From Megalonaias nervosa (Eukaryota > Mollusca > Bivalvia > Unionida > Unionidae): a stretch of DNA of 64,000 nt. The notes below the pieces were generated by a model. The model was not told where the DNA came from and searched no databases. It saw nothing but the letters and a program-made list of their open reading frames with translations. Positions 1-10,072 of this stretch are shown here, in pieces. Position numbers and translations under genes: made by a program. Position 1 is the first letter of the stretch. Every line of letters begins with the position of its first letter. Where the stretch lies: the NCBI GenBank assembly GCA_016617855.1, contig JAECUM010009294.1:1-64000 (forward strand), written 5' to 3'.

Positions 1-132
1 GGGGGGTCAGTAAGTCACGGCCAGGAGAGTTAGTATAAGAAGCAGTCTGAAACTAAAGCTAATATTTATTAAGCGTTTTGAACAAAATCTTGTGACATGT
101 TTTCAGCTTCATTTGCATGATTAAATCTGTCG

Positions 133-134
<2 letters not shown>

Positions 135-189
<55 letters not shown>
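135..189. repeat. (AT)n microsatellite
   Basis: An uninterrupted run of alternating A and T covers about 53 bases. It is followed by a short G-run and C-run palindrome-like stretch (about 205-245) of the kind often found at ends of repeats. No gene is visible from 1 to about 1190 apart from short unsupported frames. Confidence 0.95.
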
Positions 190-191
<2 letters not shown>

Positions 192-1198
192 CAGTATGAT
201 TTGGGGGGGTCACGTGCCCCCCCTTGACCCATGCTGCGGGCGCCTATGCCTATAGTATACTAAATGAAGTAACAGAGAACACGTCAGCATGAGAAGCTAT
301 GTTGACAGAAGCCAGGCTTTCTGCTCAATAAGTTTAATGGTTTTAATGTTAAGGCATGATCAAGCTTCAACTGTAATACCGACTTTGGATACAACTGCAT
401 CCAAATGGGGGAGGGGTAATAGAACACTTTGGGAAATGTACCTGGTAACTAGAGGCGGAGACCAATGGTATCGAGGAAGAGAACACTCTCTACACCGTCA
501 AGCATGTGAAAATCCTTTTGTGATATTTACTTGATCACTGAGGAATGCGGAAGAAGCAGAAGATCTGGCTACGGATGAGTCTCGGAGATCTTTTCCAAAA
601 TGGAAATGGGTTCAGCACCAGAAGGTTTCATGCACTAGCTGGCAGCTAGCAGGTGGTAAATTACATTTACTGCCTTGTCAACATATCAGATATCCTCCGC
701 TTCATCCAACTGAGGCCCTTCCTATAGAACGGAATGAACATTCGAGGAGTAGATCACCTTTCCCTCCCCCAAAAGGGATGTGAAGTCGAACAGCGGAGAC
801 CTGATTTTAACGAGATTGCATCTCAGGGTAAGTATCGCACCTTCTAAAGAGGGAGGAGCTGCTCTGCAACCAGTACTTCCAGGGTAGCATGTTACGCCCT
901 CTATAATGGGAGGAGCAGCACCGACCCTTCATGAGTGATGAAGACGAACAAGGGTCTAACATATCTATATCATATGACTGGTCACTGACCGGTGACAGTC
1001 CAGTCACCAGTTAATCTCTGGTGACCGGCCACTAGGTGCCAATCACATTGTCCTGATGACTGGTCAGACTTACTGGTCATAGAGATTACACAGGTCATCA
1101 CTCAGAAGCCTGACAACTCAGGGAGAGGGATTGGACTGGGATTCCCCATCTCCCTATACTACCGTCATACCCTTTACAGGACTGAGAGTCTGCCAGGC

Positions 1199-1725
1199 AT
1201 GCCGGGATTAGGAAAGAGGATCAGATCGGTAACCCCCCTTTTTTATTATACTAATGAATCCATATTCACGATCACGATCTCGCCAGGCAGTTACAATATT
1301 ACCGACATCGCCACGCAAATTTCCAGACTGATCACGGCCAACGGACACGCCGCCGCGAACATCAAAATCGAACCTAATTATTCTACGCTACGCACCAGAA
1401 TCACGCTCGCGGAAGGCTATTGTGTAGGATTTGACATCGTCCACTCGATTGGATCCATCCTGGGTTTGAGCGTTTACTCGGTTTACTCATCAACTGCTCG
1501 ATCGCACAAGGGTCACTTTCTTCCGTCAGTTCGGCTTTCAACGTCATGTACTCGACGGCGATCAACGTCCCACCAAGATAGCTTATGCAGACTCGACCCA
1601 ATCCTTTTATTTATTACCCTGTCGTGAACACGTACGCGATCTCGGAAATCACCATGTAGCCCACGGATCAGTCCGGAAACGCCGTCGACAACAACGAAAG
1701 AATCATGTATAACCTTCATGTATGA
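1199..1725 (+). pseudogene. Penton-like minor capsid protein remnant (Polinton)
   Basis: The first about 100 residues are open and well ordered, with the motif SPGSYNITDIATQI followed by IKIEPNYSTLRTRI and, further on, HSIGSILGL. This alternation of a 'GSY-x-DI' segment, a 'PNYSTL' segment and an 'SIG-LLG/LG' segment resembles a virion protein commonly carried by invertebrate Polintons and thought to be a penton or fibre-base protein. The frame then breaks near 1480-1500. Its C-terminal part reappears in another frame at about 1607-1725 (DQSGNAVDNNERIMYNLHV) with one internal stop. It is the first recognisable gene of the cluster. The family assignment is from memory of the pattern; the exact capsid role is inferred. 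Confidence 0.5.
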
Positions 1726-1837
1726 CGTAAAGTCGTATAGCGATGCAAAGCAACGACACCAGAGGTGTAGGTGTCTTCAAAACAGTGATGGATTAAAGTA
1801 TAAAAACACGAGAAGTTCACGTGTGCAACGACGTAAA

Positions 1838-1980
1838 ATGGTAGGTGGACTTTTATCCACGTTGTTTTCTTCGATTCGATCGGCACTGCCATGGCATCAC
1901 CGCGAAAGCCGCTCCCACTGCCCTCAAAACGGCCGAAGCGGGAGCGACCGGAGCCGCCTCTGCCGCTAAAACGGCCGTAT
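1838..1980 (+). pseudogene. Small basic/core-like virion protein remnant
   Basis: A short frame begins MVGGLLSTLFSSIRSAL and is followed, after a frameshift near 1890, by an Ala/Lys/Thr-rich segment (KAAPTALKTAEAGATGAA) that ends at a stop near 1980. A hydrophobic amphipathic start plus an Ala-rich tail is common in small Polinton and adenovirus-like minor capsid or core proteins. The position between the penton-like and major capsid genes fits. The stretch 1990-2275 shows only short fragments. Confidence 0.3.
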
Positions 1981-2275
1981 GACAGAAAATTGACAGTAAG
2001 ATCATTGGGCATGCGTCGCCATAGACACCAGCAGCACAGCCCACCATGGAGACCTTGACACCACAAGCCAGACAAGCTCTCGATAAAACGCAATAAAGCT
2101 TTCGCCGAGTGCTCAGTCCAAGCAGATTTTGTCTGACCTCAATAGGAAAACTTTCAACGTTTACGTACCAGGGTCGGCCAGCGCATGATGGTCAATGGCC
2201 TGAATATGGTCACCACGGCGTTGTCCGGTGTGATTTAATCCCATTAACATAGTATTTAAAAAAAACATATACTCG

Positions 2276-3709
2276 ACATTCACACCAGATTACCTGAGGT
2301 TGAACGGTGATAAGCCCATGGACCATTCCACGACCAAGTGCGAGTATGTCGAATACCAGGACACGAACATCACCACCTATCAAAAAATTGAGACGCATGT
2401 GACGAGGATATGTACCTGCTTTTCCACAAACTTCCTGAAGGCCCGAAGAAAAATTCAACCTGACGGTGGTGTAAATTATGCCGCTAATGCTAAGGTGACG
2501 CTGCGGAATAACGGATGGTCGCCTTTTAAGTCCGTACAGTATTAGCTGAATAATAAGACCGTGGAAAAAATCAACGGCTATCTCCCATAGGCCAGCACGA
2601 TGCTCAACTTGATCATGTTCAGTGATGATTACATAACATCGTGCTGGGGCAGCATGTGGTTGTACAGAGACACCAGCACGGATGCCGCAGTGAGTAAAGA
2701 ATTTTTAGCCACCGCAGAACTGCTTCCCATGGCCGGTGTTTGTAAATGCAACACTCTCAACTAAGTTAATTTCAGAACCAATTTTGCTTTCACATGTCAG
2801 ACCACGTACAATGAGGGATTTGCCAAACGGCGAAATCTCACAGACTCGAGCAGAGAAACTTCCATGATGCTTCCACTGAGCAGAATTTTCGACGTGTACC
2901 GCGATATCTGCACCGTGTTCAGGGGCGTCAAGCATACTCTGATCCTGGAAAGAGATTCTTCTTTGCAGTACACGCACTGGGCCGGTGGGGCTGGAGCTCC
3001 TGCTGATGGTCAGTTCATCATGACGCGGCTCTCATTGTGGATGCCCAAATTCACTCCCTCGACATACCACGCCCTCGATTTAGAAATCACCCTGGCGAGA
3101 TTTACCAAAAACCTTTATTTCAAGGATAACAGAATTTATATGCGGCAGTTTGATCGGGCACAGCAAACCACATCGTGGAGAGTAACCACCAATCCAGGCA
3201 GCGAGCTTCCACGACATGTGTTCATAGCTTTTCATCTGGCGGCACTGTGTGCAAACCAGGGGGGAAACAAGCATGTGTTTGACCACCTCCTCCTGAGCCG
3301 AGTTCACATCCGCATCAATTCCAGGCAGTATCCCGAGCGAGAACGTGAGTGTAATTTAACACCGCCACGAGAAATTACACCCGTGTGTACATGATGTTCA
3401 TGGAGGCCATGCAGAAATACCAGGACCAAGGATACAGGCACACAGGTGTCATTGGAAGATTTCACAGCGATATACCCCAATTTCCATTTTGATGTGTCCA
3501 AACATTCCGAACGTCTCAAAGATCCCTCCACCGATATCGAAATCCAGGGGACCATTGGCGATCCTAAAGAAAATTATGTGTTACGCCCTGTTGACGTCAG
3601 ACCAATTCGTGACACTGGATGTGCTCAACTGAAAGATGAACGTGGTGATCTGAAAGATGACTATAGTCTGATAGACCATCAAGTTGTTTCAGAGACCACT
3701 ATCATCTAA
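2276..3709 (+). pseudogene. Double-jelly-roll major capsid protein remnant (Polinton MCP)
   Basis: This is the best-preserved long gene of the element. One frame runs from about 2276 to 3394 with three in-frame stops near 2543, 2588 and 2763. A short stretch (about 3350-3440) is shifted by one base, and the original frame returns at 3446 and ends at 3709. Telling segments are VTLRNNGWSPFKSVQY, LNLIMFSDDY, YNEGFAKRR, LPLSRIFDVYRDI, VFRGVKHTLILERD, WWRVT-like TTSWRVTTNPGSELPRHVF, INSRQYPERE and FHFDVSKHSERL. This order is that of the hexon-like major capsid protein of invertebrate Polintons. The combined length of about 475 residues fits the family. The stops and the two compensating indels show that it no longer makes a full protein. 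Confidence 0.75.
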
Positions 3710-3743
3710 AAACAGATAAACCATCTTCATACAGCATGTCTCA

Positions 3744-4334
3744 ACCACAGCGTGATCAGAGACAGAAACAAAAATGACATCATCAGGGTGGTTCTATAGC
3801 CAGCATGATAGTCCCCTTTGTCAGAACGCTTGCTCCAAAATTACCGAGCAGTGTATTAGATCCCCTGGGTCTTGCTGAGATAAGGAGCAGTTTCTGCAGC
3901 AGCTCACAAGTAACAGGAGCAGCTGTTGTAATACGAAAAACCATGTCATACATACCAGTGGGATTAATGCTATTGTCACAGCAAAAAAAAAATGGGCGGC
4001 AGGGGCACGCTTAAAAGAACCCGTATTGATCAAGCTCAACTTGGCTGCACTCTCAGGACTGGATCAGCTCATGCTGACTTAACATCAGGCTGCATCGATC
4101 GCTAAACAAGATGCGGCTAGAAAAGGGCTCATGCTAAAATTGTCTGTGTCTCAGTTGGCTAAACAAGGAGGATTCATCGCACCACTGTTAGCCAGCATCG
4201 CTAGAACATTGCTTCCAGGATTGCTCAGCATCAGAAGAGGGCTCCAGCATCCTGGAACTACACCTAGGAAAGGCATTTTCAGGAGAGGTATCTCATGGAA
4301 AGGCCTCTCCCGACCGCGAATAAAAAGGACTTAA
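3744..4334 (+). pseudogene. Membrane-active minor capsid protein remnant (pVI-like)
   Basis: Two frames are joined by a break near 4000. The upstream part (from 3805) has MIVPFVRTLAPKLPSSVLDP. The downstream frame (4011-4334) has one stop near 4080 and then KQGGFIAPLLASIARTLLPG, a glycine-containing hydrophobic helix, and a very basic tail (RKGIFRRGISWKGLSRPRIK). Hydrophobic amphipathic proteins with basic tails lie between capsid and protease genes in Polintons and resemble adenovirus protein VI or X in role. Assignment is by position and composition, not by a diagnostic motif. Confidence 0.45.
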
Positions 4335-4389
4335 CTGCAAAGTTGCATTTTTTCCAACTTTGACATCGAGAGAGAGACAGAGAGAGAAG

Positions 4390-4742
4390 TTAGCACTGAG
4401 CGTCCACAATTTTGGTGGTGTGCTTTCTAAGGATCAGTTGCCCAATCTGATCAGAGCTGTGTGATCGACCCCCAAGATTATTACGATGGATCTGGAACTC
4501 ACTGGGTTGCTGTGGTGAACAAACCATGGCAGCGTGATGATGAGTATTTCAATTCTTTCATTTTACCACCTCCCGACGACGTGATCCGGTATCTGAGAAC
4601 GGGTCATCAAGGTGCAGTGTATAATTCATTACAGATTCAGGACACCGACGACAGCATGTGTGGCTGGTATTGCATCCGTTATATCCAGCAGAGATACCAT
4701 GGAACATCGCCTGTAGAATCCATCTTATCACTGCGAAAATAA
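4390..4742 (+). pseudogene. Adenain-like cysteine protease remnant (Polinton PRO)
   Basis: The N-terminal piece (4390-4462, containing FGGVLSKDQLP) ends in a stop. The main piece starts one base out of phase at about 4461 and runs to a stop at 4742. The main piece shows GTHWVAVV with the catalytic-type His, then YFNSFILPPP, and QDTDDSMCGWYCIRYI with the Gln and the nucleophile-type Cys. These are the landmarks of the C5/adenain-type maturation proteases of adenoviruses and Polintons, which cut capsid precursors. The position of the third triad residue, usually acidic before the SF-PPP segment, is Asn here, a likely loss of function. The frameshift also inactivates it. Confidence 0.75.
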
Positions 4743-4780
4743 CTTATTATTTTAGTGGATATATTAGGTATAGCACAATC

Positions 4781-4953
4781 ATCAGTTCTTGGTGTCTCAA
4801 GTGTAGAGCTAGAACGGGCGGCAGAAATCCAGTGGAGGTGAATGACCAAAACTGGTCGCCTCATGGTCAAATCGTTCTGCAAGGTGTGTGGAACCAAAAA
4901 ACTGCAAATCGTGACGGGCCATGTGAAAATGTCTCTTGAAGTGACAGCAACTT
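4781..4953 (+). pseudogene. Small zinc-ribbon protein remnant
   Basis: Two Cys pairs lie in different frames: CLKCRARTG at about 4793-4819, then CKVCGTKK at about 4878-4901, the latter in a short frame beginning MTKTGRLMVKSF at 4842 and stopping at 4953. Together they look like a four-cysteine zinc ribbon split by a frameshift. Polintons often carry such a short protein among the late genes; its role is not known. Confidence 0.45.
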
Positions 4954-5009
4954 AGTTTACCTTTTCCATATAAAAAAAAATTCATCAATGTTATTGCAGG
5001 CATTTTGAT

Positions 5010-5437
5010 TTGGACATGAGCTGCAAGGAACTTCAGATAGAGCAAAATCTGTGTGTTGGAGGATGTGTGCAATGTGGTCAATGTCATATCCTGGGTGGTA
5101 AAGTTTACATCCATAAAATAATTGGAAAACTCCCCAGACCCAGTGGCGGTTGGACATTACCAGGACACAAGGACACCAGGCAGTGGAACCTCCTGGAACA
5201 ACAGCTGACAGGTCAGGAGCCTTATAATGGTGTAGATGCCATTGCGCTGCTTCATGATATTTGTTATAGAGATCATCCTGACGACAAAGCTGGATGTGAC
5301 AAGGTCATGCTGCAGGATTTAAAAGAGCTCAAACTGAGAGATTTTAGGGAATGAGTAGACCACTCTCTCGAGTTTGGCATCATAGGCACTAAACGTAAGT
5401 TATGTGTTGGTGTTCAGATGCAAGCAGCGTCAAAGAT
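5010..5437 (+). pseudogene. Parvovirus-type phospholipase A2 domain protein (Polinton)
   Basis: A frame of 114 residues is open from 5010 to a stop at 5354; the same frame then reads on (VDHSLEFGIIGTKRKL) to about 5437, so the stop may be a later mutation. The N-terminus is Cys-rich (CVGGCVQCGQC). The core has PSGGWTLPGHKD, then PYNGVDAIALLHDICYRDH, which contains the His-Asp catalytic pair of secreted and parvoviral PLA2, with the upstream glycine-bearing loop that would bind calcium. In parvoviruses this activity helps the particle leave the endosome. Several Polinton and adintovirus lineages carry the same domain. The domain itself is uninterrupted in this copy. Confidence 0.75.
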
Positions 5438-6330
5438 GCAGGCAATAGAGCTGCTGGCAGAAGAGCTGCACAAACCTATAAGTGTTTTACATGTCATACG
5501 GTCATTGCTGTGATGGTGGACAACACCTGGTCAGCAGATCTTGTCGACATGAGAGATTACAGCTCGTACAATGATCATTTCAAGTAGCTGTTGACAGTCA
5601 TCAATGTGTTTAGCAAATACACTTGGGTAGTTCCTCTGAAATACAAAAAACGAAACTCTATCGTTGAGGCATTGGACAGCATTGTGGGTGTGCGCAGACC
5701 CAGAAAATTGTGGGTCAATCATGGCAGCGAATATTAAAACAAAACCATCTGGCTTAAAAAATAACATGTACAGCACACAAAATCAGGTCAAAGCTGAAGC
5801 CGTGGAGAAGTTTAATAGAACTCTGAAAAACTGCATGTGGGAGAGATTTACCAGCAATAATACCAACTGGTATTTAGAATTTTTGCCAGAGATCATAAAC
5901 CAGTACAATCACGCCAAGCACAGAAGTATCAAAATGGCGTCTATGGAAGTGTCTGAAGGAGACCAAACACAGGAAGTGACTGACACCTTACTTTTAAGAC
6001 ATAAATCCAAGGTTGGTGACTAAGTGAGAATCAGCAAACAAAAAAAGCACATTCAAGAAAGGATACACCTCTGACTGGACTGAGGAAGTGTTTGTGGTGG
6101 ATACAGTAAAGAAAACGATGCCAGTCATGTACATGCTTAAAGATCCCTCAAGGGAGTCCATCAAAGGTTCTTTTTATGAGCTGGAATTGCAGAAAACCAG
6201 CCAAGACATGTTCAGAATAGAAGAAGTCCTTTCAATGAAAGGTAAAAAAATCTCTCATCAAATGGTTTGGTTAACCTGACAAAATTAACCTCTGGATCCT
6301 GAAGGTGGCGATGATGCCATTGACGTCTGA
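5402..6330 (+). pseudogene. Retrovirus-like DDE integrase with chromo-like tail (Polinton INT)
   Basis: The core begins with NTWSADLVDMRDYS, which holds the first catalytic Asp. A stop follows at 5585, then LLTVINVFSKYTWVVPLK and RRPRKLWVNHGSEY. In the last segment the second catalytic Asp, normally before the 'x-G-x-E' turn, is Asn. After a frameshift the third catalytic Glu is seen in KAEAVEKFNRTLKNCMW, followed by YLEFLPEIINQYNHAKHRSI, ending at 6023. The C-terminal SH3-like piece is in another frame (6088-6279: GSFYELELQK, FRIEEVLSMKGKK) and leads into a decayed chromo-type segment. At least four disabling changes are visible. Such integrases insert the element and produce 6-bp target duplications in the family. 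Confidence 0.8.
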
Positions 6331-6638
6331 GACCTTGTTGCCAGTGCTAGTGCCTCTGAAATAATCTTATCGTATGCTACTGATGTTTTTGCCAGAAAAT
6401 GGCTTGCATTTCGCAACCTGCTCTAGTAATCCCATCAACTCAAAAATACACCTGAACACATAATCGAACCTGATTCATGCGATCTGGAAGTGGAACATGC
6501 GTGACTAGGTTAATCCAATGACAAAATTTATCTCACTGTGCCAGTCAGGTTAAAATGCTTGAACTTATTCCTGATATGATATTGCTGCTTGTATCGCTGC
6601 ATGGTCTCTGATGGCTATAACATCTCCTCCTCCACTGG

Positions 6639-6965
6639 TCATCTTCGTCCTCCTCCTGTTCCTCCTCCAAACAAAATCATCTCCGGAATATAACTCAAAT
6701 CCTTATTAGCTATCACCACAGCCTCATCAAAACATTTCAAAATATGATCGATGGAGTCTTTGACGCTAGCATCCAGCCCAGGTCACGCTGATATCCATGG
6801 CCATGGCGGTAGCTCTGACGCCTCTCGAAATGAAGTTTCCTGAAATGAAGATGCCTGTTCCATTGCTTAAACTGATAATAATCATCTAATATGCACACTG
6901 TGGTACACAATCCACGTTGATCTGATCACCAACCAGTCGTCCAGAACCTACATGGATTTCTCATT
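6639..6965 (-). pseudogene. Antisense coding remnant beside the integrase, unassigned
   Basis: Reading on the - strand from about 6965 gives HVGSGRLVGDQINVDC, a stop, then NGTGIFISGNFISRGVRATA and AMAMDISVTWAG. After a frameshift near 6770 the reading resumes as SVKDSIDHILKCFDEAVV and ends with a Gly/Arg tail at the stop at 6639-6641. The consistent frame over 300 bases and the protein-like composition suggest a lost gene of the same element, transcribed towards the integrase. No family was recognised with confidence. Confidence 0.35.
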
Positions 6966-7128
6966 AGAATACATTTGGTACAGAATCGTATCTTTTTTAT
7001 ACATTTTAAAAAAAATACAATAGATTTCATACCTTTGGTCCAGAACCCCCATGGCTCTCAAAAACCTGGGAAAGAACCCCCCTTTTTTCTGCATAAAGAC
7101 CACCTTATATATGCACAAACACCATGAC

Positions 7129-7325
7129 TGTGGTAGCTTAGATGGCAGAGCATCAAACTTGTAATGCAAGGGTCAAGGGTTTTGATGCTAACTCAGGCCA
7201 GTCCAAGTTGGCTGTTTAAGTGGGTCCCTCGGAAAAGGCACTAAGCTTCCATTTTCTCTGAATGACTTTGCCAATAACGTTTTGAAAGTGCCATTAAACA
7301 CCAATGAACAACAACCATTTGAAAA
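7129..7325 (+). repeat. Degenerate tRNA-derived SINE
   Basis: A tRNA-like head has an A-box-like TAGCTTAGATGGCAGAGC and a weak B box GGTTTTGATGC. The body contains a phrase (CCCTCGGAAAAGGCACTAAG) related to the one in the SINE at 37.2 kb. It lies just right of the Polinton remnant. Confidence 0.5.
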
Positions 7326-8179
7326 CAACTTATGCTCACTTGCAATGATTTTGAATAATAAGAGATTTGCTAGTTACTGGATAAAAGCCTTTTATTACTG
7401 TGTAAATTTCAACCATAGTCAGCACTTAGAGCTACAATGGAACCTCTCACAATCACTGCTTGGGATTTCTTTCCAAGATGAAGCCTTGCTAAATCTTCAA
7501 TCTGACTACCTAGTAATATCCCCAAAATAGAGAAACATGATTGCTCACAAAATGGTCAATGTATTCTGTCCTGCTGGCCTAGTCATATTGGCATTAAAAT
7601 GACAAAAACTGCCCTTCTGTCACCCATTTCTGAATGGAAGATTCCATATACTGGCTCCAATATGGTATATCTTTTATACACCTGGCAAAATATGTTCAAT
7701 GAAACTCCACAGAAGAGCTGTGGAAAATCATATCCATCGATGAAAAGTGTCATCCTTGACATACAACAAATTGCAGAGGTGAAGGGCATGCATACCAGAT
7801 TTGTACATACCTCCAAAAGTGTGAACCTCAACCAGAGTTCATATCATTCCTGTTCTGTGTATCAACATCTAATGTTCTGTTTCTGACAAAAGGTCTTTGA
7901 TGTGAACTCAGTGAATAGACCTGATGATGAATCACTAGACAAAATCTTTGACTTTTTAAAACAATGTGATTTATGTAACATAATCTGACTCTATTTTAAG
8001 GATTTGATATTTTTAACCTTCATCTTTTATTAAATATATCATTTACTCAGTTTGCCTTTTGTCTTTTATTTAATATATCTTTTACTCAATTTACCTTTTA
8101 TTTTGTAGACCACGGAATGTTTTAAAATGTTTTATCTTCTTGAAGTTTCTGCAATTCTGTATCTTAAAATTTGTAGGTC

Positions 8180-8277
8180 TTAACCTTTAATCTGCATGAT
8201 ATAGCCTGCATTGTGCTGATGCTCGATAAAAGCCTCTCTACATATCCTAATAATCCTAGCTATGCCCCTAATGGAAA
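8180..8277 (-). CDS. Possible terminal exon of an unrecognised gene
   Basis: On the - strand an acceptor-like TTTTTGTCTGTCCAG is followed by an open frame reading RGIARIIRICREAFIEHQHN and ending in TAA. The pyrimidine-rich acceptor and the charged amphipathic peptide are the only evidence. It could be the end of the - strand gene that starts near 17 kb. Confidence 0.2.
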
Positions 8278-8719
8278 CTGGACAGACAAAAAGTAAGAAA
8301 AGATACAGATGAGAAAGAACAAAACAGAAAAAGCCTTTAACCTCTGCCCTTGTTTCAGCCAGAACGTCTTCCATCCTTAGTCTCAATATTAGTTGTTGAC
8401 TGTACAGTTATTGCACAAGGATATCTATATATATATACCCTTGCCTACAGATAAATCTGGTATCTTTACTATAGGTGAATCCTATATCATATCTCAGGTG
8501 ACAGAGGTATTGGTACAATAATGAACACTGCTGTGTTCTACTTTTTGACTTGGTTGAGTAAGCAATTTATTGAGGTATTGGTTAAAATGCAGAACATGTT
8601 TCATTTTTTGACCAGGCTTGGCAAGCAGTGAATTCAGATTCATTCAGCAATGTAATAATATTATATGATGAAATATGGTACCATCTTTGCTTTGAAATAT
8701 ATACACATCAATATTAGCA

Positions 8720-8820
8720 AATACTCTATAAGATAAGTCCAACTGCAAAATGCACAGGCCCAGATCTGCCATCGCATAATGCACCAGCAGATCAGGATCT
8801 TTGTTGTTTGCAGTTTGATG
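8720..8820. repeat. Partial copy of the 215-bp TIR repeat
   Basis: The bases from GCACAGGCCCAGATCTGCC through CAGATCAGGATCTTTGTTG to GTTTGCAGTTTGA match the inner parts of the fuller copies at 19.8, 22.6, 24.5 and 34.9 kb. The outer inverted ends are missing or diverged. Confidence 0.6.
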
Positions 8821-9352
8821 GTAGATATCATTCATATTGAAAATATCTATTTATTATCATCTCATGCTTCAAAAGTGGCTAATGTGATATTCTCCATCTG
8901 TCCATCCACTTGTCCTCCCGTCAGTCCATCCACCCATCAGTCTGTTTGTTATCATATTTCTACCTAAATCACTGTTGTGTAAACTTCTGTAAGACAGGAT
9001 GGGTTATATACATAACTCCTATCCCTAAAAGTAATTTAATGTGACCTGTTCAAAATGGGCCAAATTCTTGGATCCAACAGTCAATAGTATCATTACTTGC
9101 AATGTGTATAGCATCTACGTGTAAACCATATTCTCTACAAGTCAGGAATAATGGCTTAATTTCACCAAAAACACTTTGGTCTTACTTTGAACTTAATTCT
9201 GAATGGAACAATATGAGAGTCTGATAAAATTCCCATCCAATTATAAAATTTGTAAAATCAAATATGTTTAAATTTTAAATCTACATTTCCTTGCAGACCT
9301 AATTTCTAACCAAATTCTAACAAAGCACTAAATGATTATGTGGCTCTCCTTG

Positions 9353-9550
9353 AGTAGTATGATAATAGCAGTTCTTTATTATTTTTTACTGATCTAGGTT
9401 AAAGCCTTCTACCCCACCCCACCCCCAATGACTTTGTCCTCACATCACATTCACATGCCAATGCATGAAAGTTACCAACATGTGCTCCTACATGAGGAAA
9501 GTCACAGGGAGTAGAAGACTTTAACCTAGACTCCTATTATCATACTACTT
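9353..9550. repeat. Fold-back (MITE-like) element
   Basis: Left AGTAGTATGATAATAG and CTAGGTTAAAGCCTTCTAC recur as reverse complements at 9505-9550. The left arm has an extra AT-rich insert of about 20 bases. No coding capacity is seen. Confidence 0.7.
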
Positions 9551-9751
9551 GATCAATCGATTATGAAATAGTACAAATTATGATTATGGAACTTATCAAA
9601 AGTGCACTTGCAAAAATGTAAACATTTACTCCACTTTTTCTGCCTGTAAATCCACTACCACAACTACTATGATCCAGACTTGTGATGTTTAGGTCTATCA
9701 AAACCATTTTCATGAGAATCAAAAACATGTAAACAATTTACTAAGGTTGCT

Positions 9752-10072
9752 TCATAAGTTTTTTCCTCTAGTTATTTGGCCAATATTCTGCTGTGTCCCA
9801 TGAATACATAGTGGTGAGGGCACCGCTGTGATCTTTGCATCGAAGCATTGTTTCATCTCTTTAATGGCAGTATCAACACAGCCTTTGATAAAAGCAACCA
9901 ACACACCAGTCTCTGATTCTCTGGTTCTCAGTGATTTCAGCAAGCTCTTTGTGATGGCTCCTCATGTTTTCAGAACAACATCTTGAATGTCCATGTTAGA
10001 TGTTTGCAGTTTTCCAGTTTGATCTTGGAAAATCAGAAGGCCAACCTTAACTTCATGATGGGACATTATCAT
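9752..10072 (-). CDS. Candidate exon or decayed coding segment, unrecognised
   Basis: After an acceptor-like AATTGAATTTTCAG, one - strand frame stays open for 107 codons except for a single TGA at 9962-9964. Before the stop it reads VKVGLLIFQDQTGKLQT; after it comes KSLRTRESETGVLVAFIKG and EMKQCFDAKITAVPSP. The composition is protein-like and both halves share a frame, which suggests either a real exon ending near the stop or an old gene with one nonsense change. No family was recognised. Confidence 0.3.

Larger units (their letters stand above)
1..6965 (+). mobile_element. Decayed Maverick/Polinton (adintovirus-like) element, left part cut off
   Basis: Polintons are large self-integrating DNA elements that encode virion proteins, a protease and a retrovirus-like integrase. 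Here traces of that set lie in one strand and order: penton-like protein, core protein, major capsid, minor capsid, protease, zinc ribbon, phospholipase A2 protein and integrase. The combination of adenain-like protease, parvovirus-type PLA2 and DDE integrase is seen only in this kind of element. Each long gene has stops or frameshifts, so the copy is not functional. DNA polymerase B and the packaging ATPase are not seen. Terminal inverted repeats were not located; limits are therefore approximate, and the first 1.2 kb is assigned only by proximity. Confidence 0.8.
7330..9350. other. No gene recognised
   Basis: The stretch holds AT-rich unique-looking sequence, a partial copy of the TIR repeat family near 8720-8820, and a possible exon at 8180-8277 listed separately. 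Open frames at 7282-7530 and 7599-7886 have no recognisable motif. Confidence 0.5.

Noticed and set aside
289..534. 81-codon + frame before the Polinton genes
   Set aside because: No motif, no related neighbour and an AT-repeat flank; length is within chance.
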